A stretch of 64,000 nucleotides of DNA from Clusia tigrina (lineage: Eukaryota; Arthropoda; Insecta; Diptera; Clusiidae): assembly GCA_920105625.2 (NCBI GenBank), contig OV050030.1, forward strand, positions 76,113,900 to 76,177,899, read 5' to 3'. Both the position numbers and the translations under genes were made by a program. A model generated the notes under the pieces. That model was not told the DNA's origin. It saw nothing but the letters and a program-made list of their open reading frames with translations, and made no database searches. Of this stretch, positions 44,240 through 55,541 are shown piece by piece. Each line of letters begins with the position of its first letter. Within the stretch, counting starts at the first letter, position 1.

Positions 44240-44776
44240 CGTGCATAGTGAGAAGTTACAAAAAATGATTATTTATATAATTAATTATTTATTTAAAATA
44301 TGTAATTATGCGAATATTTTATTTATTTTAATAGAGCTTGATGTGGTCGGAGCGATACTAGGTTCTGGTTGGAATATTGTTTCGATTCTGCCCATGTCGT
44401 TGGAGGTGCATCTCCTAGTGTCTTCATTTGAGAGTAAGCTGTTGATTCATGTTGATTTTTTTTTTGTTTCTTCTTGTTTTATGGAAATCGTGTCGTAATC
44501 GCTGTTTTCTACTCGAGATTAAAATAAATTTGGGTATACCTAGAATTTTAAATGTTTGTTCTTATAGACAATTATAAATTATGGACCTCCTATTCCTAGT
44601 AATTTGATTTTCTATATTGTGAATAATTATGAATTTATATAATTCCTTTTTATACCAGTATATATACATTCCTTTAACAAATTTTGGTTTTTTTATTTTT
44701 TATTATTTTTTGTTTGTTTTGTATATACTCGTATATATATGTGCGCGAATATATATATATTATTATCAGGGCGTGA
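44240..44776. other. Junction zone between mitochondrial sequence and Copia element
   Basis: AT-rich to about 44335, then mixed composition with text such as GATGTGGTCGGAGCGATACT. An 85-codon frame (44241-44498) spans the composition change and has no family signature, so I do not treat it as a gene. T-rich stretches lie near 44690-44720 and a TA tract near 44745. Confidence 0.4.
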
Positions 44777-45860
44777 ATGGAACTCAAAACTGGATGGTGT
44801 ACTAAAGAACATCGGGTTTCATCAGTGCCACACGTAGTCATGCGTATATAAAATGATGTTAAAAGGTAAGTTAATTATAATAGCCGTGTACGTTGATGAT
44901 TTAATTATAGGCAGCGCGGTCAAAGAATACATAGAATTCATTAAGGCAAAGGTGGCAAGCGAATTCAAGTTGGTGGACAAAGGGCCTCTTTCCCATTTCC
45001 TTGGTTGGGAAATTGAGCGGTGCGGAGAAACCGGCGCAATAGCGGTCAGTCAGAAGCAACATACCCGCAGTATATTGGAGAGGTACGACATGAAGACTTG
45101 TCGACCAGTTTCAACTCCTTTGGATCCTGGGTTTCATATCAGATGTGATGACGAGCATGCTGAAAGAGTTGACAAGACATCTTATCAATCAATGATTGGA
45201 GGACTAATGTATTTAGCGATCTGCACGAGACCTGGCATACTGCACTCTGTTAGCAAATTGGCACAGGGTAATTCAAATCCAACAAACCAGCATCTGACTG
45301 GCGTCAAACACGTTATGAGGTATTATCGAAAACTTGGCTGTTAAAACTATGGTATCGCCCCAGCATTGAGGGAATATATGGCTAAGCGGATGCAGATTGG
45401 GCTGGTGATACGAAAGATAGGAAGTCATATTCTGGCTATGTTTTCATGATGAGTGGCGGATTCGTGGCATGAGAATCAAAAAAACAGGGTACTACAATAT
45501 ATCGTTGAGTACAACAGAAGCAGAGTACGTGGCATTGTGTACGAGCGCTAAAGAAGCTGTTTATTTAAAGCGATTCTTAACAGAGCTTTTAGTCCATGAA
45601 GGAGACATGCCTATAACAATAAAAGGCGATAATTTAAGTTCTCAATCTCTTGTTAAAAATCATGTATATCATTCAAGAACAAAACATATAGATTTAAAAT
45701 ATCATTAAGTACGTGAAGTTGCTAAAAACAAACATGTTGATTTTGAGTATGTCTCAACTAATCAAATGGTGGCTGATATTTTGACGAAAAACCTATCTAA
45801 AGATAAACATTGTAAACTAACTGATATGATGGGTCTAAAAATGTATTTTGTGAATTGAAA
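44777..45860 (+). pseudogene. Copia-type pol fragment: RT C-terminal half and RNase H
   Basis: The plus strand shows REWNSKLDGVLKNIGF, then AVYVDDLIIGS with the Copia-type YVDD catalytic box (about 44885-44915), LSHFLGWEIE, RPVSTPLDPG, YQSMIGGLMYLAICTRP (44853-45344), an ADADWAGD-like RNase H block near 45385-45415, and LSTTEAEYVAL ... NHVYHSRTKHIDLKYH (45469-45708), with DILTKNL near 45775. This is the C-terminal part of a Ty1/Copia polyprotein. Breaks include stops at 45342, about 45468 (where Trp is expected) and 45706, plus frame changes. Gag, protease, integrase and the first RT half are missing; the element is cut at its 5' side near the junction zone. Confidence 0.85.
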
Positions 45861-45880
45861 TTATATTGTTGTATATAGTT

Positions 45881-46075
45881 TGTAGGGGATATTCGTATTG
45901 AGACGGAGAATTGAAATAGTAGTAGTATTTATATGAGTTGGCAACACGAATATCACCAACTATTCTTTAACATTTCTTAAGCTATTTTTCTTTTTGTTAT
46001 GTTAGATTAAGTCTTTAATATACTGTCAATGAGTTAAGTACTCTCCACGTGTTTTTACTTGGGAAATCTGCTACA
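45881..46075 (+). repeat. Probable 3' LTR of the Copia element
   Basis: Begins TGTAGGGGATATTCG and ends GGGAAATCTGCTACA, so its ends form the short inverted repeat TGTAG/CTACA, about 20 bp after the pol frame should end. The 195-bp length is short but in range for Copia LTRs. No purine tract stands directly before it and no second LTR is in the window, so the call is moderate. Confidence 0.45.
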
Positions 46076-46239
46076 TATATATATACATAAACAAACTGAC
46101 AATCCAAAATGGTTGGTATTGCCAACATATATAACAGACATGTGTACCAAAGCAGAAAAAAATGCGAACATCGAACATACGTAACTCACGAAATTTGAAA
46201 ATAACGGTTATTTTTTGATCACACCTCGTATATATAATC

Positions 46240-46639
<400 letters not shown>

Positions 46640-47117
46640 TGTTGGGGTCCTCGTGTCTGCTTGTCGGCGAGAGCGATGTCCTGTCGCAGTTCTTCCGGGC
46701 GCGTGGCTGCAAATCAAGAACCCTAACGTAAAGTACAAACACTTTTCACCTTTCAGTTTTAAAAACACAAGAGAGCTTTATTCTTAAAATGCTAGTTCTT
46801 ATATAATATTTACAAATAAACATTACAGTCTACGTCTTCACTTTTCTGGTGTTCCAGTTACGCAATTGTTATTTGGTGTCAGTGGCTCAAGCCCACTGAC
46901 CTACTGCAAGTAAAAGTGTCGTCGGTGCATTCTAAATGCCCCTCGTCAGCTTGACTGCAGAACTGTGACACCCTAAAAGTTTACATCATAATTAATGAAT
47001 AAATACTGTCCATTTACAATATTTGCACCCTAAAAATATGTGCGTTCTTAATGAATTTAATAGGAGCCGGTGCTGTGAGTCAACTACGCGTAAGTAGCTT
47101 GATTCTAACTCACAACA
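46640..47117 (-). repeat. 3' LTR of the full-length Gypsy element
   Basis: Plus-strand text TGTTGGGGTCCTCG ... CTCACAACA, 478 bp. Differs from 56649-57126 at, for example, GCGATGTCC versus GCGACGTCC and CGCAATTG versus CGCAGTTG. On the minus strand it is the downstream LTR because the purine tract adjoins it. Confidence 0.95.
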
Positions 47118-47133
47118 TCCCTCCCCTCTTTCT
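47118..47133 (-). promoter_or_regulatory. Polypurine tract
   Basis: Minus strand reads AGAAAGAGGGGAGGGA directly before the 3' LTR: the primer site for plus-strand DNA synthesis during reverse transcription. Confidence 0.9.
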
Positions 47134-49720
47134 AAAAGAAGTTAGTGCAACTAACTTCCATAAAATCTTTACAATATTTTTCTTGCACTGTCAACAATTA
47201 TGTGCATCTATTTAACTCTATAGTACATATATATAATTTGTTTTATTTTTTTTTTTTTAAATCGCCTTATTTGGGTTCTATCACGGTTTTTTTTTTTTCT
47301 TCCTTTTTTATTCTCTTCTTTTCCATATATTTCTTTTTCTCTCGATTTTATTTTCTTTTGAAGTTTTCTTTCTTTTATTTTTTTATTTTTTTTTTTCTTT
47401 ACTTTGTTTTTGTTTTTTTTTTTTTCTTATTTTTATCCATCATTATTTTTTTTTATATTCCCCTTTTTGTAATTTGGTCTTTCATTGACTCTTTTCTCAT
47501 TGGCGTATATACAAATACCTAAACAATAACACAATTCTATTCTATACATAAAACCTTATATTATACTGCGCCCTCTGCTACCTGCTGGTCCAGTTGACGA
47601 CTGCCGTTGTCGGAGTGAAGTCCCTCGATGAACTCTGCATACCCCTCCCTTCTTTCTGGACCGGTACGTAAAAAGATGATGCAAGCTTGCGCGATTAGAT
47701 GCGCTTCTGACGAAGTCAAAATAAATATTCGATATTCGCTTAGTGAGTGACAATGGATATTTTCTCATTGGAGAAATCGTTACGAAGTTTAGCCGATAAA
47801 TCTTGGCTATGTTATGTTTGATCTTTTCGTGGTTAAAAACGATTTTTTGCGCCAGGAGATTATTCTGCGAAGCTAATTGAACGATGTAGTTGTGGCTGTT
47901 ATTGTTATTGTAGTCGTTTCTCGGTGGAATTACGGAGTTACCTCGGGTTTTGGCTAAAATTATCTCTTTTTCATTTTCGACAATAATACAATATACATAC
48001 TGATATATGTAATAATGGCAAACACGTTGGATTCTTTATACGGACAACGTACATGTTAGTGCTTTTCATGCCATTTAGTCAGTTATGCAATAAAACTCAA
48101 GTATTATTAGACTTTTACTAGTCAGATAGAGACTCTTCCATTCGGCCGATACCATCTCCATTTTTTTATAAGCTTAAATCGTAGTCATCTCGCAGATGGG
48201 AAGTTGAAAGCTCTTCCACTTTTTCATATAAAAATGAATTCTCACTAATTTCGTTTTCATTTTTTCCAACCCAAAAATTATCTCCGGACATTATCGTTGC
48301 CAAACTCGTCTTTCTTCCTTTGCGGCTTACTGATCACTTTTCTTCTACGTCTTCTTACTTCTTCCCATTCAGTCAGATTTTTGTTCGCTGCACTTGCATT
48401 TCATCTACTGGTCTCCTGGATGTTGGTTAACATCTTACTCAGTCTTCGACGCTGCAGGAAGTCCCTTCCAGGTTCATGCTGCACCATATTGAACCATCCA
48501 GATGTTTGTTCACCAACGCCTGAATATCTAAAAACAATACGCTTAGCTTATCGGACTTGCCGAGTTTTAATTATTCTTACTAGCTATTACATTCATTCAA
48601 TTTTTAACGTAAACAGTAAATTGGATTCAAATCTATATATCGCTTATCTACTACGTCTTAACAAACAAACTATAAACAAGTAACAAAAACTATTTCCTTT
48701 ACAAATACTATTAATTAACTATAATACATTTTCTTACAATTGTTGGCGGCATTAAAACTTTAAATCCTTCTCAAATATATACATTTTACAAAAATTTGCT
48801 TCATACATAACAATTATTTTCTAATTTAATTATATGCCGCCCAAAAAAAAAATTTTTTATATCAATTCTTGGCAAAACTAGTGCCTTTTACATAAGCGAG
48901 ATTATTTAAGATAAACCCGTTTATGTGAAAACATTGTCCATTGCATGACTATATCCTTCATCGCATACAATTGACTTTTTATTTAAATTTACTTCTAGCC
49001 TGATATGTATATATCCATTAACGATTCTATTTTCCATCCTGTAATTAGCTCGTAGATGGCTACATACATACATTCGAGGCGCTTTAAATTACCTAGAATT
49101 AATTACTAACGTTATTTTCCCCAATTAACTATACATTTTTTCGAATTTCCATACGCTAATTTCCTAAACAATAAACAGTTAAAACCCATGTACGAGTATA
49201 TCTACATATAGCCTGCTGCAGTATCTGCAATTCCCAATTCCTATAACTAGAATACTTACTTCTTTAAATATTCCCTCGTATATTCATTCCTTATCTTATA
49301 AACATATATACATACTCGTATATATGCTTACTTCACCAGCAGTTCCGTTGCCTGGCGTTAATGCTCATGCATCGAATTTCAGTGCATACACTGCCGTATG
49401 TATGTATGTACATATTCGAAGTTTTGTTTTATATTACTTACCCACGACTGTCTTATTATTTCATTATATTTTTTACTTACGTGCAATATTTATCATTATT
49501 TAAAAAAAATATTTTTCCCTACTATGCTTCGTTCGGCCACAGTGCATAATAAGCACTTTTATTACGTCAACTTTAATCGCTCGATTTTAAGTGGCACACT
49601 TCTGCTGGCCTTGACTTTGAGAATCGGAGCTGTGTGTTATCCGATATACACACGTACATGTTTACGTTGTTATTCTTGTGTTTACACTTGTAAAACACTG
49701 TCAACACATGTCTTTAGTTG
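47134..49720 (-). other. 3' part of the Gypsy element without recognised gene
   Basis: About 2.6 kb between the end of pol and the purine tract. It includes an A-rich (minus-strand) stretch at 47230-47480 and many short frames on both strands; the longest are 125 codons of T-rich low complexity on the wrong strand (47145-47522) and 128 codons (48297-48683, plus). None shows envelope features such as a signal peptide plus a membrane anchor in the element's own orientation. Gypsy relatives with env carry it here, so a degraded env cannot be excluded. Confidence 0.5.
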
Positions 49721-49729
49721 TGTGGTCTA

Positions 49730-52700
49730 ATGTGGAATAATTTTAACAAATTATTATGTAGCTTTTTACTCTTGCCCTTAATCGTTACGACTGTTGTAAC
49801 TGGGCTTCGGATCTCTGCTACCACATACGGATCCACACAGGTGAGAATTTATTTCTCCTAGCCTGATTCTTCATTAGTACTTGGTCACCCACATGAAAAA
49901 CTACTGGGTTTAGTACCTTGTTATAGGCTTCCCTGGCCACTCGTTTAGCACATTCCTGGTTTTCTCTAACCAATTCGTGCGCTCGCTGCAACTGGTATTT
50001 TTGTACTTTATTGGGGTCATCAGCATTGTACACTGGCGCACATTTGCGCTTCAGATTTGCTGGCATGTTAAAATCAAACCTGTAGAGCGTCCTGAACGGA
50101 GTTTGCTTCGTTGATACATGTACCGTATTATTGTGTACATGCATTGCAGTGGTCAACCATTGATCCCAATTCGAGCCGTCTTCTTTGGCAAAACTGCGCA
50201 AGTACTCGGCCAGAGGTCGATGACTACGTTCCAATGAGCCATTCGCCTGTGGATGATATGGTGTTATGTGCAACTTCTTGATTCCCAGCATTTTACACGT
50301 TTCCGAGAATAATTTCGATACGAAATTTGAACCATTGTCGGTTATCAAAACCTTAGGTATGTTGTAACGTGCTATAATTTCATCAAAGAATGCTTTAGCC
50401 ACCGTACTTGCTTCAGCATCGGGTATAGCCACGCACGCCATATACTTTGAGAAATCGTCTTGGAACGTCAAGATGTATTTATTGCCCGAAACAGTCTCAG
50501 GTAAAATACCTACAATATCCATATGAACCTTATCAAATGGTTGTTTAGGTGTGTCCGTTAATAACATGGGCATCTTTGTTAGCCTTGAACTTTTGTTGGC
50601 CTGGCACTTTGGGCAACTTCTTACGTATTTTTTTATGTCCTTGAGCATACCTTTCCATCCGTATACTCGCCTAATTCTGTCATGGGTTTTCCAGAATCCC
50701 TGGTGTCCACCTAGAGGTGAATCATGGAAACCCTTTAACACAGCCTGGATATCCTTTATATCCTTCAGCCATTCCACACTACTGGCTGCTTGCTCATTGG
50801 TATCGAAACCCGCATTGCTAACATCCCTTGTAGCATCAACTTTGTCCTTCTGCATCCTCTCGGCCTTCTCCTTATCCGACCGTGCCTTGGACCTTGTTTG
50901 CACTACTGATACTTTCTGTGCCTGCGGTACTCTGCTGAGTGCATCGGCATTCAGATTCTTTTTCCCAGGTTTGTATATGATTTCAAAATCATACTCAGAC
51001 AATTTGTGTCTGAATCTGGCTAGCCTAGACGTTTGGTCTTTCAAATTGGCTATGCCTCTTAACGGCTGGTGATCAGTATATATCCTAAATGGGCGTCCTA
51101 GCAAATATGCTCTAAAATTCTTCGTAGCCCATACTATGGCTAGAAACTCCTTTTCTATTGTGGAGTATCTCTTCTCCGTGTCGCTAAGCGCTCTGCTTGC
51201 GAATGCTATTGGTCGGTCATTCCCGACTTCCCCTTGTGACAATACTGCCCCTAATTCTTCATTGCTAGCATCAGTGGTCAACAAAAAAGTTTGCTCAAAG
51301 TCGGGGTATGCCAAAATTGGTGGCGAGCTAATTATTTCTTTTAGCCTCTCGAATGCCTGCTGACATCTCCCTGTCCATTCGAACTTTGCCTCTTTTCGTA
51401 GCAACTTGTTAATTGGCAACGCAATTCCGGCTAGTCCTTCCACGAACTTTCTATAATAGTTCACCAGTCCTAGGAATGCTTGCACTTCTTTTCTGTTTCC
51501 TGGAACCGCTAAATTTCTAACGCATTCCACCTTCTGCGGGTCAGGCAGTGCTCCTGCTTCTGAGCAACGATGGCCTAAATAAACCACCTCTCTTCGTAGA
51601 AATTGACACTTCTCCGTGTTCAATTTCAAGTTGTGTTCTCGCAACTTCTGGAGCACCTTGCGCAAGCGTTGCGAATGCTGCTGCAAGTTCTTCCCATAAA
51701 TTACAATATCATCGAGATACACAAAACAATCTAACCCTTGTAAGCCTGTTAGCACATGGTTCATTAGCCGTTGGAAGGTAGCCGGTGCTCCTGTTAATCC
51801 AAACGGCATTCTATTGAACTCATAATGGCCTAAACCGGTGCTGAACGCGGTTTTCTGCTTATCTTGGGTATCCACCAGAACTTGGTGGTAGCCACTCGCT
51901 AAATCAAGTGTAGAAAAATATCTACTGTGTCCCAATTGATCCAGAATCTCTTCTATCCTTGGTATCGGGAACACCTGCTTGATAGTGGCGTCGTTCAATT
52001 TCCTAAAATCGACGACCAGTCTCCACTTCTTCTGACCCTGCGCACCTCCCTTCTTTGGTACCAAAATTATTGGTGAGTTCCAAGGCGAGATACTCGGTGA
52101 AATAATGTTATCCTTTAACATTTCTTCCACTTGTCTATTTACCTCATCTTTGTGAGCTTGCGGCAATCTGTATTGCTTCTGGTTAATTGGCGCTTGATCC
52201 ACTCTAGTAGGTATTTCATGCTCTACCTCTGGTGTATATGTTAACTGGTCTCCTTCCAGCAAAAATATGTCATGGAATGACGCACAAATGGCTTCTATTG
52301 ATGCCTTCTCTTCTGAATTCACGCTTGGGTCTAGCTTCAGTGATTCTAGCACTCGCTCCATTCTTTCTCTTATATCAACTTGTTTAATCTGATTCACCGA
52401 TCTATAATTCGGTTCCTTAAAATTATCATAGCTAGTGAACTTAGGCCTAAAATCCTCCTCCATCAAGTAGTCCTTTTCCGATGCATTGAGTACGCAAGCG
52501 TACACCTTTCCCTTGTCAACGTGCGTTATGGTTTCCCCCATATATACGCCCTCCGCTAGCTGCTGCTTGTGTAAAACAACAGTCCTAAGTTTCGTATTTA
52601 CATGCATAGTAACTACTCTGGTTGACCTTGCATTCACTACCTCCATACAATTCTTAACCTTACTCACGGTTCCTTCCTGCCATGACATTAATGGAAAAGT

Positions 52701-53269
52701 AAGGATTCTATGCTTATTGTTATCATAGAATGATAACTGCTTGTCGAGGGCATCCAGTATGGTGCGTCCCCAAAGATTATCGCGGCCAATTATCCCATCA
52801 GCCGGGATACCTTTCCTATCGACTTCCACTGCGTGCATTCTAAAACTCATACCCTTTACTCCACTGTGCCCTATTCTGAGCGACCCCAATGTCCTAATGC
52901 ACCCTCCAAACGCTCCGTTAAGCGTTCTTAAGTCCATTTGATTAATGTCTAGCCCCTTCCGTAAAACACTAGATTTTACGAGGCTAGTGTCCGCTCCTGA
53001 ATCTACTAATAGCACTAGCTTTCCACTCGCTGCTTCCTCGCAGGGTATCTCGATGAAGGCATCACCTATTCTGCTAATAGCGAAGCAACCTCCTTTTGTT
53101 CCCAATATGGACGTGTATCCACTTCCTAACCCTTCGTGATATTGGAGAGCCTCTTGCTCCTCCTTCTCCTGGACTGTAGTTCCTACATTACTAGTCCCAC
53201 TTACTTCCAGCCTAATTATTACTCTCTTTCTTTTGGCTTTCCAGTCTATTGGCTTCGACTGGGCCGCTG
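49730..53269 (-). CDS. Gypsy pol polyprotein, entered by -1 frameshift; broken near its end
   Basis: The pol frame is open from before the gag stop (about 53269) to 49818. Counting from TTG at 53105: protease with VDSGADT (residue about 35), RT with the YLDDIVIYG catalytic box (about 462), RNase H with TTDASN and the DALSR end, integrase zinc region HDSPLGGH ... CPKCQ (about 792-835), and catalytic core with Asp in HMDIVG (about 859), Asp in TDNGSN (about 923) and Glu in GSLERS (about 956). Near 49830 the frame is lost after the FSPVW of the GPY/F-type end. Residues with the look of that domain (YVVAEIRSP, then KLHNNLLKLF) continue in another frame to about 49730. This terminal frameshift probably damages the integrase tail. 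Confidence 0.92.
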
Positions 53270-55138
53270 GAAGTTTCCCTGGTTCCTTTGCTGGGACTTT
53301 CTATCCCTGCATTCCGCTGCCCGATGTCCCATCTGTCCACATGAGAAGCATCTCAACCCCTGTTGGGTGTTGCGTATCCTTGGTTCACTCCTGGAATTCC
53401 AATTTGATTGCTGCTGACCACTCACAGTTTTGAAAGGATTTCTTCCTTGGTTAATCCCTTCCGTTGAGCCGACTGGAGGACCACTACCCCTGTTGTCCCT
53501 TAAGGTTGGATCTGGGCGCCTCGTAGCTGGCTGCCTTCTACTTTGATCCCATTTATTGTCTAATTGACACTGCCTACTTGCCTCATGACCATACGTTTGG
53601 CAATCCATACAATAGGGCGTATTCTTGCGTGTAATGCATTCGTCTCTTGTATGGCCTGACTTATGGCAGAATGAACAAATGGGTTTCCACGGCTGGAAAC
53701 TCTCGACTAGGCAACCTTGTTCTCTTTGTTGCGGGAGGGAAAATCTGCCGATTCCCCTTGGGTTCCGCTGTTGTACCGGTCCTACCTCTGCAGGAGCATT
53801 ATTCCAACAGATTCCACCTGTTGTCGCTCGCTGTTGGATTGATTCCTCTGCGGAAGAAACCGCTTCGACTAATTCTGCCATACTCCTCTGCGTGAGATTA
53901 AGAGTATAATTCGCCAAGTCCCTATTTATCAGACCTGCCTTAAACACAGAAATCATGGCTCGCTCTACTTGAGCCTTATATGCTGCGACATTTCCTGGAA
54001 ACTGCCTGTTAGCTTCTGTCTCAGCAGCGTTCCCCAGAGACTGGATCCTTCGTCCCCAGGCTCTCAATTCCTCCCCTGGTTTCTGAGTTGATTCCTGTAT
54101 TTCCCGTACAAGACAGTCGTACGACTTTTGTTTCAAATATGTTCGATCTAGAAGTGCGTACAACTCCGGCAGGGTGCTTACTGAGCTATGCGCTAGTAAA
54201 TCAAACGCATCACCTGTGGTCCTTTGTCTTATACATCTTATCAAATGTTCCCCTTCCGCTCCCGGAAGACTCTGTTGCGCCAACTCACAACCTTCTTTGA
54301 AGCGCCGTATCTCAGTTCTCAGATCATACAACTCGACCCCTGAGAACATGGGCACCAGCTTCTCCACTGCATGAGCTACTTCCAGAATGCCCATTTTACT
54401 TCTATTTGTTTTACTTATGACCGGTAAAACTTGAGTGCTATCTTTGTGGTTCGTTCCTAGATTCACTTCTCCCGAATCTGAGAGGTTTTTAACCAGTGAC
54501 GGACTCAAGCTTATTAGCCTTCGACCGTTTGTTCCTATCGGCGAAATACTGACAACTTCTGGCTCCTTTGGCGGATAACCCCGATTTCTATTATTAATCG
54601 GACTTCCTGGAGTAAATGGCTCGACACCGATTTCCGACGCGTCGAATAAAAACTCCGCTTCACTCTCTCCAGTCAAGTCTAATGTAGGCTTTACCACACG
54701 ACCTATCCCTTCCGGAGTTAAATACTCCGGCCAGCGAACTTCAGGAGGCAATGTCAACACTGTCTGTGTAAATCCAGCCGATGCTGATTTTGATCTCTCC
54801 TTTCTATGTGGGTTGCTATTGGTCGGCCGTCCTCTTTTCAATCCTGCACACTCCTTTTCCAACAGCGTTGCTGCTTCCTCTGTTTCCGACAATATCTGAG
54901 AAAGTTCCTTTACCTTCTTCTCAAGATACTCTTTTTGTGCTCTCAAATCTTCTGTTTTCTTATGAAAACTGAATAACTTTTCTTCTGTTCTTCTTTGGAT
55001 TGCCGTAAAGGCTTGATCCGCTACTTCTAATGGTGACACAGCCCCTCCGGCATTCGCCTGCTTCCACAATTCCTGAGCTTCTTCCCTGCTTGTACTTGCT
55101 TCGAACTGGTCAACTATTTTCCCAGTAAACAGTTTCAC
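53246..55138 (-). CDS. Gypsy gag, main frame, with three zinc knuckles
   Basis: Structural protein that packages element RNA. This frame of about 630 codons has a coiled region early (RRTEEKLFSFHKKTEDLRAQ ..., about residues 50-100), a central capsid-like part (VEKLVPMFSG ... AYKAQVERAMISVFKAGL), and a nucleocapsid end with CSFCHKSGHTRDEC, CMDCQTYGHEASRQC and CFSCGQMGHRAAEC. The first and third fit CX2CX4HX4C exactly, the middle one has five residues before the last Cys. The listed start is GTG, but the true protein probably starts upstream in the 55541-55110 frame, so this frame lacks its natural beginning. It stops at TAG 53248-53246, after the slippery site. Confidence 0.9.
   Translation of the reverse strand: MKLFTGKIVDQFEASTSREEAQELWKQANAGGAVSPLEVADQAFTAIQRRTEEKLFSFHKKTEDLRAQKEYLEKKVKELSQILSETEEAATLLEKECAGLKRGRPTNSNPHRKERSKSASAGFTQTVLTLPPEVRWPEYLTPEGIGRVVKPTLDLTGESEAEFLFDASEIGVEPFTPGSPINNRNRGYPPKEPEVVSISPIGTNGRRLISLSPSLVKNLSDSGEVNLGTNHKDSTQVLPVISKTNRSKMGILEVAHAVEKLVPMFSGVELYDLRTEIRRFKEGCELAQQSLPGAEGEHLIRCIRQRTTGDAFDLLAHSSVSTLPELYALLDRTYLKQKSYDCLVREIQESTQKPGEELRAWGRRIQSLGNAAETEANRQFPGNVAAYKAQVERAMISVFKAGLINRDLANYTLNLTQRSMAELVEAVSSAEESIQQRATTGGICWNNAPAEVGPVQQRNPRGIGRFSLPQQREQGCLVESFQPWKPICSFCHKSGHTRDECITRKNTPYCMDCQTYGHEASRQCQLDNKWDQSRRQPATRRPDPTLRDNRGSGPPVGSTEGINQGRNPFKTVSGQQQSNWNSRSEPRIRNTQQGLRCFSCGQMGHRAAECRDRKSQQRNQGNFQRPSRSQ
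53263..53269 (-). promoter_or_regulatory. -1 ribosomal frameshift site GGGAAAC at the gag-pol junction
   Basis: In the gag reading frame the minus strand reads CAG GGA AAC TTC, that is G GGA AAC, a canonical X XXY YYZ heptamer. The pol frame is -1 to gag, is open at this point and overlaps gag by about 24 bases. Ten bases downstream CCAGTC can pair with GACTGG across a 10-base loop; TTCCAG can alternatively pair with CTGGAA. Either stem could stall the ribosome. Function is inferred from position and pattern. Confidence 0.75.
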
Positions 55139-55541
55139 CTCTGACTGTGATTGATTTTAATCTGTTCCTTATTTCCTCGTCTGGCGAAACCAAACTCACT
55201 GTTTGTTGCCCTAGTCCTTCTAATTCAGAACTAAATGTATCTGCCCATTCGTTGACCAGACTATTTATGTAGTCTGCGTATTTTTCCGCAAAATATTTTC
55301 CCTTGCCGTACTCAACTGCGTGAGGTAACAACAGTCCGTGATTATTGTTGAACTCTCTCCCCAGATCTTGCAACTGTGTTATTCGCTTGCGATAATACAC
55401 GTTGTCCTTACGTAACTTGCCGTCTTTCTTAAAGTTACGGACCAGCTTTTCAATCGTTTCGCCAATTTGTTCCTGTCTCAGCAGTAATCCTTGCGCTTCC
55501 TTCGTCATATCCCAAATGCCAGAACAGTTGTCGTATCCCAA
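55110..55541 (-). CDS. Gypsy gag N-terminal part in a separate frame
   Basis: A 143-codon ATG frame: MGYDNCSGIWDMTKEAQGLL, then a charged helical region and KYFAEKYADYINSLVNEWAD. Helical, charged N-terminal gag regions of this kind are common in insect Gypsy elements. Its last codons overlap the start of the main gag frame, which is +1 relative to it; the shared open window is about 50 bases. No +1 or -1 slippery heptamer lies in register there, so a one-base indel in this copy is the simplest explanation. A short separate ORF is the alternative. Confidence 0.7.
   Translation of the reverse strand: MGYDNCSGIWDMTKEAQGLLLRQEQIGETIEKLVRNFKKDGKLRKDNVYYRKRITQLQDLGREFNNNHGLLLPHAVEYGKGKYFAEKYADYINSLVNEWADTFSSELEGLGQQTVSLVSPDEEIRNRLKSITVRGETVYWENS

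Noticed and set aside
44241..44498. 85-codon frame at the right mitochondrial border
   Set aside because: It spans a change of base composition and has no homologous look; likely chance.
47145..47522. Phe-rich 125-codon frame on the plus strand
   Set aside because: It is a translation of a T-rich low-complexity stretch, on the strand opposite to the Gypsy element that contains it.
48297..48683. Plus-strand 128-codon frame with a hydrophobic N-terminus, considered as an env or receptor fragment
   Set aside because: It is on the wrong strand for the element, with no supporting motif; the hydrophobic start probably reflects T-rich composition.
50551..54374. Plus-strand frames of 60-173 codons
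   Set aside because: They are antisense shadows of the continuous gag and pol frames of the Gypsy element.
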